Positions 21,412-34,132 of a stretch of 64,000 nt of DNA are shown piece by piece. The first letter of the stretch is position 1, and each line of letters starts with the position of its first letter. The notes beneath the pieces are model-generated. The model was not told the DNA's origin. It did not search any database and saw only the letters and a program-made list of their open reading frames with translations. Source of the stretch: Pogostemon cablin. Lineage: Eukaryota; Streptophyta; Magnoliopsida; Lamiales; Lamiaceae. The stretch covers positions 24,248,064 through 24,312,063 of the forward strand of contig CM042997.1 in assembly GCA_023678885.1 (NCBI GenBank), read 5' to 3'. The translations under genes and the position numbers were made by a program.

Positions 21412-22987
21412 TGAACTTAGTCTCAATTTTGGTACAAATTGATAAGAGTAAGCGTACTCTATCGTTGTGTGTAGACGTGGTGACCAAGTGCAAAATTTAT
21501 AATATCGAACCCAAGGGAGAAAGTGTATGTATCCGTATTCGAAAGATGTTTCACTCTAGAAGGACTAATCAATAAAGAAGAGGTTGAATTACACTACAAT
21601 CTAACTAAGAAAGCAATTAAAGATAGAACATGTACAAATGAGATGGATGATGGGTGAAGGTGAACAATCTAAGAAGTATGCAAGGCTAATAACATTCATG
21701 GAAAAGGTATATGTAGACTCACACACACACATGCATTGGTGATCTTCATGTTATGATATTAAGGACACTCAAAGAGTGTTTCCAATCCTCACTATTCCTA
21801 TAGGTACTTACGGATATTAATATACCGGTATAGAGATATTATCACGAAGAATTTTCTCTAGTAGGTAGGGATATTTTCCTAGTGTTCCCTTTCTAAGGTC
21901 AAGTGAGAATTAGCTTGGTTCCCCTCATCATATCAAACACTTTCACAAGTAATTATCAATAATGTCCTATCATGAGGTTCTAAGCACATGAAGGTTATGA
22001 CCAAACTCCCCACATACTTAACATAGTCATCTCATGCAATCAATGATTCAATTAAACCACTAAACATAATATTGGAATGACCATCCTAACACTATGAATA
22101 GAGAATCTAATCACACAAATCATACATAAAATGAGAATAAGCATTCATGATAGAAAATATTCATACAGTCAATTCATCGAACATGTGGTGTGCAAAATCT
22201 ACATTATCCTTCACCAATCATATTGCTAGCCTCACATGAGGACTAGCCAATATAAATCATTACAAAATCAATATAATCCATGGCATGCTCCAATTGAGCT
22301 AAATAATGAAGAAAACAACAAATTAAAGGTTGATGGGCTTCCCTTTTTAAGATGGTCTTCTCTTCCTTCAACATGCTCCAATCTTCACTCCTTGATGTTC
22401 TTCCCTTCTTAGATTGGTGGATTAGTGGAATGGATGGATGGATGTGAGAAATCAAGAGGAATTGGTGGATGGAATGAAGATGGAGGAATGGATGATGAAA
22501 ATAGAGGAATGGATGATGGATGGATGGAGAGGGTGTGTGTGCAGCCCAAAACCCTCAAAATCTGCCTTCAAGTGGTGATATTGGGGGTATTTATACCCCC
22601 TCAACACACTTGAAAATCGCACAAAGGTGTAAAACGCGATTTTAGGCCAAGTGCAAGAAAACACGGGCGTGTTTTCCTGCATCTGCCCGTGTTTTCTTGC
22701 AATTTTTCAGTTTTTTGTAAGTTTTTGCACCTGCAGAAAAACACGGGCACTGCATAAAATCACGGACGTGTTTTTATGCATTTTGTCTAATTCTTCATTT
22801 TCTTCAACTTTCTCCTTTCTTCATGCTTTTTATCACCATTTATCCTCATAATCACCTATTTAAAGACATGAAAATCATCATCATCAATTTTCCAAAATAC
22901 AATATAAAAAGATACAAAAATACGAAATAAAAAGACAAAAACACACACAAAAATGACACAAAATCTAGGTGAAAATAGCGATGATCA
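21412..22987 (-). repeat. Athila-like-2 3' LTR
   Basis: About 1,576 bp. On the plus strand it starts tgaacttagtctc and ends aaaatagcgatgatca. It contains the inverted-repeat TATA box at 22583-22600 and acacgggcgtgttttcctgc-type palindromes at about 22660-22770. Confidence 0.88.
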
Positions 22988-25259
22988 ACCCCCCAAACTT
23001 AAAGTGTTGCTCGTCCCCGAACAACGAAAATGACAAATCAAGAGGAGAAAATTTCACCTAGGAAAAGACCTAATGAATATAAGTAATAACACATCAATAT
23101 CAATAAGAATAACAACTTATGCTAAGTCATCCTACAACATTAAACTCATGACATAAGGAATTAACAAGTTCAATCACAAGAGAATAAAGTGTAATATCGT
23201 CCTTTTTGGTCCAAGCCTCACATAGGTTATAAATTTCACTCAACACTCTTTCAAGTAAGGTAACAACACTCATCAATCGATTGGCTCGACTCGCTATAAG
23301 CTTGCTTGTGGACTACATTCACAAACCACCAAAGTTTCAATTAATGATAAAAAAGGTCTTTAATTAGGATGTAATGATAGGCTTTTTGGTAAGGTAGGAA
23401 GAATATAGATAATAGTGACTAATCAAGTGTAAGTAATCGAAAAGGTAGCTACTTTCTTCCATTCCTCCACTTTTCTTTTCTTCCTTTTATATCTTTGCAA
23501 ATCTCAAGCACTATCCATCATCTTTATCCTTTTTATTGAGCTTCTTATGATGCATGCTTTCTTTCTTTGAACTTTTATTTTCTTGAGCATCTTGTTGTTG
23601 TTTTGCTCCTTCTCTTGTTTTAAGGTTGCATGTGCATTCTTGTTTTTGCTCTTTTCATCCTTTTTCTTGCTTGTCTACTATTTCCTTTTCTTCTTCTATT
23701 ATTCAATCAATCCTTTCTAACCACCATCTCCTCAATCACTCACACAAAAGGGTAAATATATGTAAGGCTTAAGTGAGTAATCATGGCTTGTAATGTGCTA
23801 AATTCACAAGAAATATGCTTATAGGCTCAAAGTGGTTGACTAGGGATGATGTTCATGGTATGGAAATATGTGGCAATGACTATAAATAACAAGGATGGCC
23901 TTAGATCATGTCATTAATCTCCACTAATCGGGCTCGTTCCTATAGTCCTTGAGCAAGTTCTAACTTATCAAACACAACCGATCCACTCATGAAGAAATAC
24001 CATGTATGCACGGTTGAGGCTCAAATGCTCACAAGCTTATGCTCGGACCTTAAGGACTTATTACACCACATTCATCTCAAAATTGAACAAGTTAAGTAAA
24101 ACATGTCACAATTTGAAAGTGTAGAGATTCTTAATCATAATTTGTCATCACTTATCACAACAACATGTCATCACTCATATTCAATAAAACGACTCACGAC
24201 ATCCCAAAACAAGCCACCAAACAACCCTATACAAGAATAAAAATACAAACAAAACACATAAATAAAGACTCACCAAACAAGAAACAATACAAAAACACAT
24301 AACATGCATACACGAAAATTCCATCCACTAAGAGAAAATTAAGCACATATCCTCAATCATCCAACATGTATGCTCACGAATTTGCCACCTTATTCAAAAA
24401 TAAGAAAAACTAAAGCAAGTAAACTACCTAAATAAAGCAAGTAAACCTCCCAAGATACATAACAAATGAAGTAGCATACCAATCCAATCAAATTCATTTC
24501 AAAATCATGTATATGCTAAGAAAATAGAAATGATGAGCAGTAAAGTGAACTCCCTGAAAAAGGCATCCGGAGGTGGAAATGGCTAACACGAGCTTCCGAA
24601 TTGCATGCACAACGAATCTCGACATTAATTTCTGGGCTCAATTCATGCTTCCACTATGCTTTATTTATACTCAACAACTCATCAACACCATTAGCACAAC
24701 AATTGCTAGCAAAAAATGAACTCGCATGCACCTCAACACAACCAAACGATCCAAAATCATACCAATACTCATGAGAAAATTTTTAAAATTTACCCAATTT
24801 TACAAGAAGATCTCTCAATCATCATAATAAGTACACTCAAGTGGTGAGTCACACCACACACTCTCCCCTCAAACCTAAATCGAAACAAGTTGAGAATTAA
24901 GTTTGCAAAAGATGGTGGGACTTACCATTGTAGTTTTCAACAATAAGCTTCTTGTAGAGAATTAAATGCATCACAACGATTCAAGGTATGTCCACCACGC
25001 ACTATCCCCCTAAACTTAAAGTAAAATAAGATTTGAACTTTAATTTTGCAAGAAGTGGTGAGATTTACCTTCACACTTCAAATCAAGCACTTCTCGTATC
25101 ATCAATATACATTTTCCTCACGAGCACAATCAACATACACACCAAAAATGCAAGAAAACTAAATCAAAGCAATTAAATGAAAGCATTAAAATAAACGATG
25201 GGTTGCCTCCCATCTAGCACTAAGTTTAACGTCTTCAAGCCGGATGCATAATTAAACTT
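22988..25259 (-). other. Athila-like-2 non-coding 3' internal region
   Basis: No gene is supported. Segments near the polypurine tract and around 25200-25240 match the reverse complement of the 3' part of Athila-like-1. The rest is AT-rich and unassigned. Confidence 0.6.
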
Positions 25260-26893
25260 TTAAGCTCCACAAAAATTCATCGCATCAACATCCTTCATCT
25301 TCACTTTAAACTTTCTTTTTGCTCTCTTCTTGTCCGTTATGACCTTATCCCCCTTCCTACTAATAAGAATTGACATTCCGTGAGAGTCATAGAACGAACA
25401 CTTCTTTTTCCTGCATGAGAAACAATTTTCTTCTTTGTCGAGTTTCCATTCAATATCCGAAGCTTCATCCCTATCAAATTCAACATAAGAAAGATTAGAC
25501 TTTTCAATTTTCACACAATTTTCCACAATAGGAATCAAAGCTTCTAAGTAATAAGATTGTTCAATCTTCTCAAACTCATCCGGAGGCACATTTTGGGGCT
25601 TAAGATATGACTTATCCTTTCATCCTTGATGGCATGATAATCTATCATTTTTATCCTCCGAGCTCCATGGGACTTTCTATTTTTCTTCATCTTCACTAGA
25701 TCTTTCGATTGTAAAGAAATTTTTCCCAAGAGTAAGCGGGACTCGAGGCTCCGCTTCCACACCAAGTACCACAAAATCAACCGAGAAGACCATCTCATTC
25801 ACCTTAACCACAACGTCTTCAACCTTTCCAAAAGGTAAAATAAAAGATCCATTTTTACCCTTAAGACATGTTGTGGTTGGCTTGAGTTCCCATATATCAA
25901 GGCTTCTATAAGTAGAATAAGGCATCACATTTTCAATTATCTCCAAGTCATACCTTGCATTAAGAGTTCCTTTTCCTTCTATTTCACAAGTCATTACATC
26001 CTTTCCAAGGTCCTCCACTTTCATGGAATACTCTTCATGCATAGATTTAACCTCTTCATTTTTCACCTTACTCTCCTCCATCTTCTTCTTTTTCAATGCA
26101 ATGTTACTCTTAAACTCTTCTATCTTTTCTTCTTTAACACATCTTTGAGGAAAAGGAATAGGATAAGGAGTAATCGGAATGCCCCAATAATCACATTCAA
26201 ACTTTTCTACACACATTTCTTCTTTCGGCACTCTTTCCTTCTTCATTCTCCATTTTGACTTGCGCTCAACCTCTTTTCCTTCTACACACATTTCTCCAAC
26301 CAAATTTACCTCTTTCTTTTCTTTCTTAGCCTTTAAGAGCTCTTCATCACTCGAGTCTTATTATCCCCCGAACACTCTTCTACCTCTAACTCTTCTTCAG
26401 TCTTCTCATCAAAATTTTCCATTTCGCGAAGAGTGTTCCGTTCACTTATCATTTGACTCATTCGAATCTCTAGGGCCTCAAGTCTCCTATCATTTTCTTC
26501 TTCCTCTTTCTTCATCTCTTCTCGTCTTTCTTCAAGCATTTCCATCATTTGATTTAATTGATCTTGTAAGGAAGGTCTGCTTTCATCGTATGGTGGACAC
26601 TCTTCTTGGAAATTCTCTTGAACATACCCATTTTGCATACACGCTCCATTCCCCATTTGATAATTGGGCATGCTCCACACTTGTCCACTATTAAAGTTGG
26701 AAGTAGGCATTGAATAGACATTTTGAGACTCATAGTTTGAAAGGCTTGGTTGAATGCTTGTAGAGAAGAAATTATTGTAAGAACTTGATGGAGTGTAAGT
26801 GTATCCTTGATATGGTTGGCATGTATTCTCATTAGAAGCTCGTTGCCATCCCCCATTTCCTCCATTATTATAGAATTGGTCAAAGTTCATCAT
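25260..26893 (-). pseudogene. Athila-like-2 gag-like and retropepsin-like protein, frameshifted
   Basis: Three minus-strand frames in a row are remnants of one protein. 26893-26333 (MMNFDQFYNNGGNG...) is Asn/Gln/Ser-rich, followed by an acidic coiled-coil-like part (LEERREEMKKEEEEND). It changes frame near 26325. 26303-25677 ends in a domain matching the Athila-type retropepsin: YDLEIIENVMPYS, LKPTTTCL, EDVVVKVNEMVFSVDFVVL, VPLTLGKNFF. The catalytic D-L-G-A-S is replaced by D-L-E-I-I, so protease activity is not expected. A stop and frame change near 25675-25590 precede 25589-25260, which has a Cys-containing basic tail with no match. No RT follows. Either the element lost pol or it derives from a non-autonomous lineage. 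Confidence 0.7.
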
Positions 26894-27090
26894 CTCTTTA
26901 AGTCACCTTCTTCAACTTTTCTACACTTGCTATTTTTGGTTTTGCTCCTTCTCCACTTCTTTCAAGGTTGATGTACCTATCAAGAAGAACAAGTTAGAAC
27001 AAATTTTTCAAAACAAATATAAAAGCAAAAATAAGAAAAAAATGTCCTAAGTAGAGCTAACAAATCCAAATACGTTACACCGAAGCCTTT
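26894..27090 (-). other. Athila-like-2 leader
   Basis: About 200 bp between the primer-binding site and the first gag-like ATG. No further signal is seen. Confidence 0.6.
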
Positions 27091-27109
27091 CTCCCCGGCA
27101 ACGGCGCCA
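27091..27109 (-). other. Athila-like-2 primer-binding site (tRNA-Asp)
   Basis: The minus strand reads TGGCGCCGTTGCCGGGGAG directly after the LTR end. It is the same primer as Athila-like-1. Confidence 0.85.
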
Positions 27110-28684
27110 TGAACTTAGTCTCAATTTTGGTACAAATTGATAAGAGTAAGCGTACTCTATCGTTGTGTGTAGACGTGGTGATCAAGTGCAAAATTTATAA
27201 TATCGAACCCAAGGGAGAAAGTGTATGTATCCGTATTCGAAAGATGTTTCACTCTAGAAGGACTAATCAATAAAGAAGAGGTTGAATTGCACTACAATCT
27301 AACTAAGAAAGCAATTAAAGTAGAACATGTACAAATGAGATGGATGATGGGTGAAGGTGAACAATCTAAGAAGTATGCAAGGCTAACAACATTTATGGAA
27401 AAGGTATATATAGACACACACACACACATGCATTGGTGATCTTCATGTTATGATATTAAGGACACTCAAAGAGTGTTTCCAATCCTCACTATTCCTATAG
27501 GTACTTACGGATATTAATATACCGGTATAGAGATATTATCACGAAGAATTTTCTCTAGTAGGTAGGGACATTTTCCTAGTGTTCCCTTTCTAAGGTCAAG
27601 TGAGAATTAGCTTGGTTCCCCTCATCATATCAAACACTTTCACAAGTAATTATCAATAATGTTCTATCATGAGGTTCTATGCACATGAAGGTTATGGCCA
27701 AACTCCCCACATACTTAACATAGTCATCTCATGCAATCAATGATTCAATTAAACCACTAAACATAATATTGGAATGACCATCCTAACACTATGAATAGAG
27801 AATCTAATCACACAAATCATACATAAAATGAGAATAAGCATTCATGATAGAAAATATTCATACAGTCAATTCATCGAACATGTGGTGTGCAAAATCTACA
27901 TTATCCTTCACCAATCATATTGCTAGCCTCACATGAGGACTAGCCAATATAAATCATTACAAAATCAATATAATCCATGGCATGCTCCAATTGAGCTAAA
28001 TAATGAAGAAAATAACAAATCAAAGGTTGATGGGCTTCCCTTTTTAAGATGGCCTTCTCTTCCTTCAACATGCTCCAATCTTCACTCCTTGATGTTCTTC
28101 CCTTCTTAGATTGGTGGATTAGTGGAATGGATGGATGGATGTGAGAAATCAAGAGGAATTGGTGGATGGAATGAAGATGGAGGAATGAATGATGAAAATG
28201 GAGGAATGGATGATGGATGGATGGAGAGGGTGTGTGTGCAGCCCAAAACCCTCAAAATTTGCCTTCAAGTGGTGATATTGGGGGTATTTATACCCCCTCA
28301 ACACACTTGGAAATCGCACAAAGGTGTAAAACGCGATTTTAGGCCAAGTGCAAGAAAACACGGGCGTGTTTTCCTGCATCTGCCCGTGTTTTCTTGCAAT
28401 TTTTCAGCTTTCTGTAAGTTTTTGCACCTGCAGAAAAATACGGGCACTGCATAAAAATACGGGCGTGTTTTTATGCATTTTGACTAATTCTTCATTTTCT
28501 TCAACTTTCTCCTTTCTTCATGCTTTTTATCACCATTTATCCTCATAATCACCTATTTAAAGACATGAAAATCATCATCATCAATTTTCCAAAATACAAT
28601 ATAAAAAGATACAAAAATACGAAATAAAAAGACGAAAACACACACAAAAATGACACAAAATCTAGGTGAAAATAGCGATGATCA
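27110..28684 (-). repeat. Athila-like-2 5' LTR
   Basis: About 1,575 bp, nearly the same as 21412-22987 with scattered substitutions. The TATA inverted repeat is at 28280-28297. Confidence 0.88.
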
Positions 28685-29850
28685 GAACCATAGTGGAGAT
28701 GGCGCGCAGCATGTTGAAGACAAAGAATCTTCCAAAAGAATTTTGGGCAGAAGCAGTGGCATGCGCGGTGTACCTGTCCATTCGTTCTCCAACGCGGAGT
28801 GTATGGGGAAAGACTCCACAAGAAGCATGGAGTGGGAGAAAGCCTGGAATCACTCATCTAAGAGTATTCGGGAGCAAAGCATATGCTCACGTAGTAGACG
28901 AGATAAGAAGAAAGCTCGACGATAAGAGTGAGCCATACATATTCATCGGGTATGACTCTAACTCTAAAGGTTACAAGTTATATAATTCCCTCACAAAGAA
29001 AAGCGTGATAAGTCGAGATGTGAAGTTCGACGAGGAAGATGCTTGGGATTTCGGTTCCGACATCAATGATCACAACTTTGTAACTTCACAATTTGAAGAT
29101 GAAGAGGAAATAGAGCAAGCAGGTGAAAGTGAAGAGACAGTGACTCCACCTGCCTCACCAGCAAGAGAAGTTGGAGACTCGCCACCATCTTTCTTAAATG
29201 AAAGAAGAACATCAAGAGTGAGGAGCTTGGATGAGATCTATGAAGACACTGAAAGGTTAGAGGATCTCACCTTACTTTGTTTATTTGCTGATTGCGAGCC
29301 AGTAACTTTTGAAGAAGCTACACAAAGCAAGAGATGAAGAAATGCAATGGACGAGGAAATTAAGGCCATTGAGAAGAATGATACGTGGGAGCTTGCAACA
29401 TTGCCAAAAGATCACAAGGCCATTGGAGTTAAGTGGGTGTATAAAGCAAAGAAGAACTCCAAGGGTGAAGTAGAGAGATACAAAGCAAGACTTGTTGCGA
29501 AAGGATATAGTCAAAGAGCCGGAATTGAGTATTCGCTCCTGTCGCCCGACTAGAAACTATCAGACTAATCATTTCTCTTGCAGCCCAAAATAGATGGAAA
29601 ATCTATCAGATGGACGTGAAGTCAACCTTCCTGAATGGTGTTCTTGTTAAAGAAGTCTACATCAAGCAACCACCAGGCTACGAGGTGAAAGGGCAAGAAG
29701 AAAAGGTGTTGAAGTTGAAGAAGGCCCTATATGGATTAAAACAAGCACCAAGGGCATGGAATAGCAGGATTGACAAGTACTTGGAGGAAAAATACTTTCT
29801 CCAAGTGCCCACATGAACATGCCCTCTACGTCAAAATCAAAGGTGATGAT
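28685..29850 (+). pseudogene. Copia-2 integrase C-terminus and N-terminal reverse transcriptase (degenerate)
   Basis: The integrase frame resumes after Athila-like-2 (EMARSMLKTKNLPKEFWAEA), continues through the Copia-typical FGSKAYAHV and GYDSNSKGYKL segments and the linker to about 29337. A disruption there is followed by RT: NDTWELATLPKDHKAIGVKW, ARLVAKGYSQRAG, then a small deletion near 29530 that removes the residues before FAPVARLET and shifts the frame. MDVKSTFLNG and LYGLKQAPRAW follow (from 29610), then another frameshift near 29800. The coding sequence is interrupted at 29850 by a solo LTR. Confidence 0.85.
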
Positions 29851-31546
29851 TGTTTGCCTATTTTTGTAGCACTCACGAGCAAGAATACTCGATCGTTGTA
29901 GTAGTATATCTCAAGAAAAATTATCAATCCACAAAGGAGTTATGTTCGGACTAGCAAAATACGTGAGCTCATGTTCATGTTATTTTTGTAAAGATAATCG
30001 GGGGTTTTGAGATGATTAACAACTAAAGCAAGTAGCAAGTAAATAAGAGAGCGAATAGGAGAAATGACAAGTAAAGATGAATAACAAGTAATGAAAATGG
30101 GTGCTAAAGTTCAAGTATAGAAAAACATGGGATTAGAAACATCCAAGCACACTCGATTCATATTATCATGCAAAAGGAATTCAACTCAATTGATGTAGAC
30201 TAAGGGTGATCACGATTGTATCCTAAGCTCCCTTTCGGGTTACAAAGGTTGTTGATCCATTTTAGACTCCCAAAAGCACTTAAGATCAAAGCCTAACATT
30301 AACCTCTTCCATCTAGGTACTAGTTAGAGTAAATTCTCCCTTTTTGTGTACTAAGGCCAACGAATAGATTGGTTCCCCTCATCGAATTCAAATATCCTTT
30401 CGGTCAAATCCAAACTCGATGTCTAATCATGCCTTCCTAATACTATAGAGGGTCGTTTCTGTCTCACTCCAAGCAATACATACATGAACATTATGATAGC
30501 ATTTAATCACCATAAATCAATTCATTGATCAACAATCCATTAAACTAATAATCAATTATGAATAACAAACCATGCCATCACAACATCAAGACAATTAAAC
30601 TCCATGAATAGAAATCAACATCAATTAAATCACAAACCAATTTAATCCACATGATAATACAAATCTAATATGCTCTTCATGTTCCTAATCCCACTAGAGG
30701 GATTAGCCTAACATGATAAAAGTAACAAAACACATAAATGATTCATTACAAATACCCATAGTCTTATATCCAAAAGAAAATCAAAAGAGATGTGAATTTT
30801 CCCTAACAATTTCTTATAGAGAATCTTCAATACTCATGGATCTCCAACTCTAGCTCTTGATTTCTTGAGATCTCTCACACCCAATGGAAGGGATGAAGTT
30901 TTGATGGAGAATTAATGGAGATGATGAAGATGGATCAAGATGGATGAAGGTGGATGGAGATTATGGTGTGAAATTGAAGGAAAGGTGTGTGATGTGTTTG
31001 TAGAGGATGGAAAATCCGATCTTCTCTTCAATTGTTGAATAAATGGGTATTTATACCCCTTGGGAAGCTTCTAGAAGTTTCTGGAAATTTTCTGCGTTTT
31101 TGCACCAACACGGCTCGAGCTCCGCCGCACGTCCCGTGTTCTAACACAACACACGAGTCGTGTTCCGCACTCGGCCACAGGGGTGGCCGTATTGTGTTTT
31201 CTGACGTTGTCGCACGGCTTTCTGGACAGGCCTGTGCGCGGTGCACGGGCCGTGTGTTTGTACTGGGCACGGGTCGTGTTCTGCACTCGACCACAGGCGT
31301 GGCCGAGTTAGTGTTTTGGATGTCAGCGCACAGCCATTCTGACAGGGTCGTGCGCTGCACACGGCCCGTGTTGTGCAGCTTCTGTTTTTTCCCGTTCTCC
31401 CTCGTTTCAACTCCAAATTTAAGCTCATTCACACACATTTCCAAAAAAATACAAAACACAACCAAAATAATATACAAATACGGATAAAATAATACGAAAA
31501 TATATATAATAAGACACTAAAATCTAGGTAAAAATAGCGCCAATCA
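29851..31546 (-). mobile_element. Solo LTR, Athila-like group, inside the Copia-2 RT
   Basis: A 1,696-bp TG...CA unit (tgtttgcc...gccaatca on the plus strand) is flanked by ATGAT at 29846-29850 and 31547-31551. Removing it plus one duplication restores the RT sequence around GDDVLIVCLYVDD. On the minus strand it starts TGATTGGCGCTATTTTTACC, like the Athila-like LTRs, and has a TATA box in an inverted repeat (31045-31058). Several acacggcccgtgt-type palindromes occur at about 31100-31370. No internal region is present, so it arose by recombination between LTRs. Overlapping frames on both strands are GC-palindrome artefacts. Confidence 0.88.
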
Positions 31547-31551
31547 ATGAT

Positions 31552-32517
31552 GTCTTAATTGTGTGCTTGTATGTGGATGATCTTATATTCACAGGAAACA
31601 ATACAAAGATGTTTAAGGAGTTCAAGAAGGCCATGACTAAAGAGTTTGAGATGACGGATATTGGGCTCATGGCATATTATCTTGGAGTTGAAGTTAAGCA
31701 GCTTGAGGAAGGAATCTTCATCACACAAGAAGGTTATACGAAGGAGATCCTCAAGAAGTTCAAAATGGAAGATTGCAAGGCAATCAACACCCCAGTGGAG
31801 TGTGGAAGTAAACTATCCAAGCATGAAGATAGAGAAAAAGTGGATCCGACGCTCTTCAAAAGTTTGGTTGGAAGCCTAAGGTACTTAACTTGCACAAGGC
31901 CAGATATACTCTACGCAACAGGGCTTGTGAGTAGATTTATGGAGAATCCAATCACAACGCACTTGAAGGCGGCAAAGAGAATTCTTCGATATCTCAAAGG
32001 TACACTCAACTATGGCCTACTTTATTCAAATACTAATAACTATGAGCTTGTGGGCTATAGTGATAGTGATTGGGCTGGAGATAATGATGATCGAAAGAGT
32101 ACAAGTGGATTTGTGTTCTTCTTGGGAGACACCGCTTTCACTTGGATGTCGAAGAAGCAACCAATAGTCACATTATCTACGTGTGAAGCCAAGTATGTAG
32201 CCGCCACATCCAGTGTTTGCCATGCTATATGGCTTAGGAGTTTGTTACGAGAGCTCGGATGGACAAAAGAGAATCCTACGAGGATTCGTGTGGACAATAA
32301 GTCAGCGATTGCATTGGCAAAGAATCCGGTATTTCATAATCGGAGCAAGCACATAGACACTCGCTTTCACTACATCAGAAAATGCATTGCAAAGAAAGAA
32401 GTTCAAGTGGAGTACATCAAATCACAAGACCAAGTAGCCGACATCTTTACAAAGCCGCTCAAGTATGAAGATTTCGCAAGATTACGGAGTATGCTTGGAA
32501 TGCAAAATCAAGTTTAA
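31552..32517 (+). pseudogene. Copia-2 reverse transcriptase C-terminus and RNase H
   Basis: This open segment (about 318 codons from 31561) starts at CLYVDDLIFTG, the RT active site. It continues through AYYLGVEV, TRPDI and RYLKGT, and RNase H with GYSDSDWAGD, TCEAKYVA (Lys where Glu-Ser-Glu is more usual: TSEAEY) and RVDNKSAI. It ends DIFTKPL...RLRSMLGM, the usual Copia C-terminus. The stop lies just before the polypurine tract aagagggggtg. The frame itself is undamaged, but upstream parts of the polyprotein are broken. Confidence 0.88.
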
Positions 32518-32524
32518 GAGGGGG

Positions 32525-33172
32525 TGTTAGAAATAATAAACTTGATTTAGAGAAGTTATAGAAGCTTCAAGAATAATACTCCCTCCGTCCCAGGTTAAGA
32601 GGGCCATTTTACCATTTTGGTCGTCCCACCCAAAGAGTCACATTTCCTTTTTTGGACATATGGGACCCACCCACACCCACTAATACAATTAATACATGGG
32701 GCCCCTACACCCACTAATACAACTACCCACTACACATTAAATAATAATACTCCTTAATCCACGTGCCCAAAAGCAAATGGGACTCTTAGCCCGGGACGGA
32801 GGGAGTATATGATATGCTAGAAGGTTTGAGATTGTGTAGAATAAACTAGAAGGTGGAGGAATCTATTAATTAATTATAAGAATAATCTAGAATATGACAT
32901 GTGATTAAATAGATGAATTATCTAGACTATTAGGATGAAAATTAATATAGAATTCTCTAGAATGCTTGAGAATCCACTATTGGATAGTATAAATAGGTGG
33001 ATGGTGTAGCATTTTGAGATGTACCCAACCAAAAATTTAATAAAGTGTGTTTTATTCCAAACCTTGTTCTTTCCTTCAAAACTCCTTCTATCACCCTTTA
33101 TTCATCCAACTCACCAATCCCTACACCCGTTCACAAATCTATACATATCCCTCCAACCTTTTAACTCCTACA
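32525..33172 (+). repeat. Copia-2 3' LTR with MITE insertion
   Basis: This matches 19078-19496 except for a 227-bp Stowaway insertion and a few substitutions. It is followed by the TAGTA duplication. Confidence 0.9.
32579..32805. mobile_element. Stowaway MITE in the Copia-2 3' LTR
   Basis: The ends ctccctccgtcccaggtta and ttagcccgggacggagggag are flanked by TA (32577-32578, 32806-32807). The 5' LTR shows the empty site (aataatatatgat), so the insertion came after Copia-2. Confidence 0.93.
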
Positions 33173-33177
33173 TAGTA

Positions 33178-34132
33178 ATATTGAGGGTGTGAATAACAGG
33201 TCCCTATATATAATTATGTATATATATGGCTAAAACTTGCGTGCTCCTGAATACTGTATCTCCGGATCCCGTATTTTTCGAAAGTTTGTGTCTGTTAGTT
33301 ACGGGATTAAATCAAAATTTTTAAATAATTTGGGACGAAAATCAAATTTAATAAAAGCTATGGAATTGAAAATATATTTAACTTAAATGTACCGATTTCA
33401 ATAAGTGTACTTATATTACAAGGTCCGGATCCAAGTCCCGGTAAGGAGTCGAGTCCGTCGACCCACTTAAGATGTCTTTTTCAGATTAAACAACCCAAAG
33501 TCACTACAAAATTACTCTTTGACATATATAAAAATTTAATCATATATAAAAAAAATTAAGTAAAGACTTGGGTGAGACTGTCTCACAAATCCCCTTATTA
33601 AGATGGATTACCTATTAATTCAATTAGATAATTTTAAAGTGCCATGTTTGATTGCTATAAAATTAAAAAAAATAGTTATAGAGTAAAATTTGTTATTCCA
33701 ATTTAAATCCAAACTAAAGTAACCTTACGTGATCTAAAAATTTTCAACGAAATTATATGTCCCACTTAAAACATTTAGCTATTAATTCTAAGACAATGAC
33801 TAGAATAGAATCGTATTTTTTTCTAAAATTGGTGGAACTGGATCTTAAATTAGAAACTGGGGTAAACGACTTCAAATGGGTTAAATGAATCACTATCAAT
33901 CTCCCCGCCCCTGCATTTTCTAAAATTGGTGGAACCGGATCTTAAACTAAAAATGGGGTAAACGGCTTCAAATGGGTCGCCCCTGCATTTATCAAATTAT
34001 CCATTTCTTCGAAGTCAGATAGATCGATTGCCTTGCATCACTATCAATAAATCGATTCTTCCTTTCTAATTAAGCAGTTTCGAGATCTTCTTCTCTACCC
34101 TCCTGCTGTTGTTTCTCCAATTCTCATCCAGT
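33178..34132. other. AT-rich spacer with a local tandem duplication
   Basis: No gene up to the phospholipase fragment. A unit of about 95 bp (aaaattggtggaac...cccctgcattt) is repeated at about 33822-33917 and 33918-33992. The last 80 bp (pyrimidine-rich, cttcttctctaccctcctgc) looks like a plant 5' UTR. Confidence 0.55.

Larger units (their letters stand above)
21412..28684 (-). mobile_element. Athila-like-2: non-autonomous gypsy-type element nested in Copia-2
   Basis: LTRs are at 21412-22987 and 27110-28684 in minus orientation, with GAACCA at both junctions (21406-21411, 28685-28690). This is one base longer than the usual 5-bp duplication. The tRNA-Asp primer-binding site is at 27091-27109 and the polypurine tract at about 22989-23003. 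The LTRs differ at roughly 25 sites by eye (about 1.5%), so it is older than Athila-like-1. Its U3 (TGATCATCGCTATTTTCACC start, GC palindromes, TATA box) is close to that of Athila-like-1, but R-U5 and the coding part are different. There is no RT or integrase. Confidence 0.9.
19078..33172 (+). mobile_element. Copia-2: older Ty1/copia element, interrupted three times
   Basis: LTRs (TGTTAGAAAT...TCCTACA) lie at 19078-19496 and 32525-33172, with target duplication TAGTA at 19073-19077 and 33173-33177. The primer-binding site for initiator tRNA-Met follows the 5' LTR. Gag-pol is broken by an Athila-like element, a solo LTR and several small mutations; the 3' LTR holds a MITE. About five substitutions separate the LTRs outside the MITE, so Copia-2 is older than Copia-1. 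Net length without inserts is about 4.9 kb. Confidence 0.92.

Noticed and set aside
28549..28857. 102-codon and nested minus-strand frames
   Set aside because: They are antisense to the Athila-like-2 LTR edge and to the Copia-2 integrase sequence.
31028..31487. 149-151-codon frames on both strands of the solo LTR
   Set aside because: They are mirror frames created by GC palindromes in the U3; no similarity to proteins is apparent.
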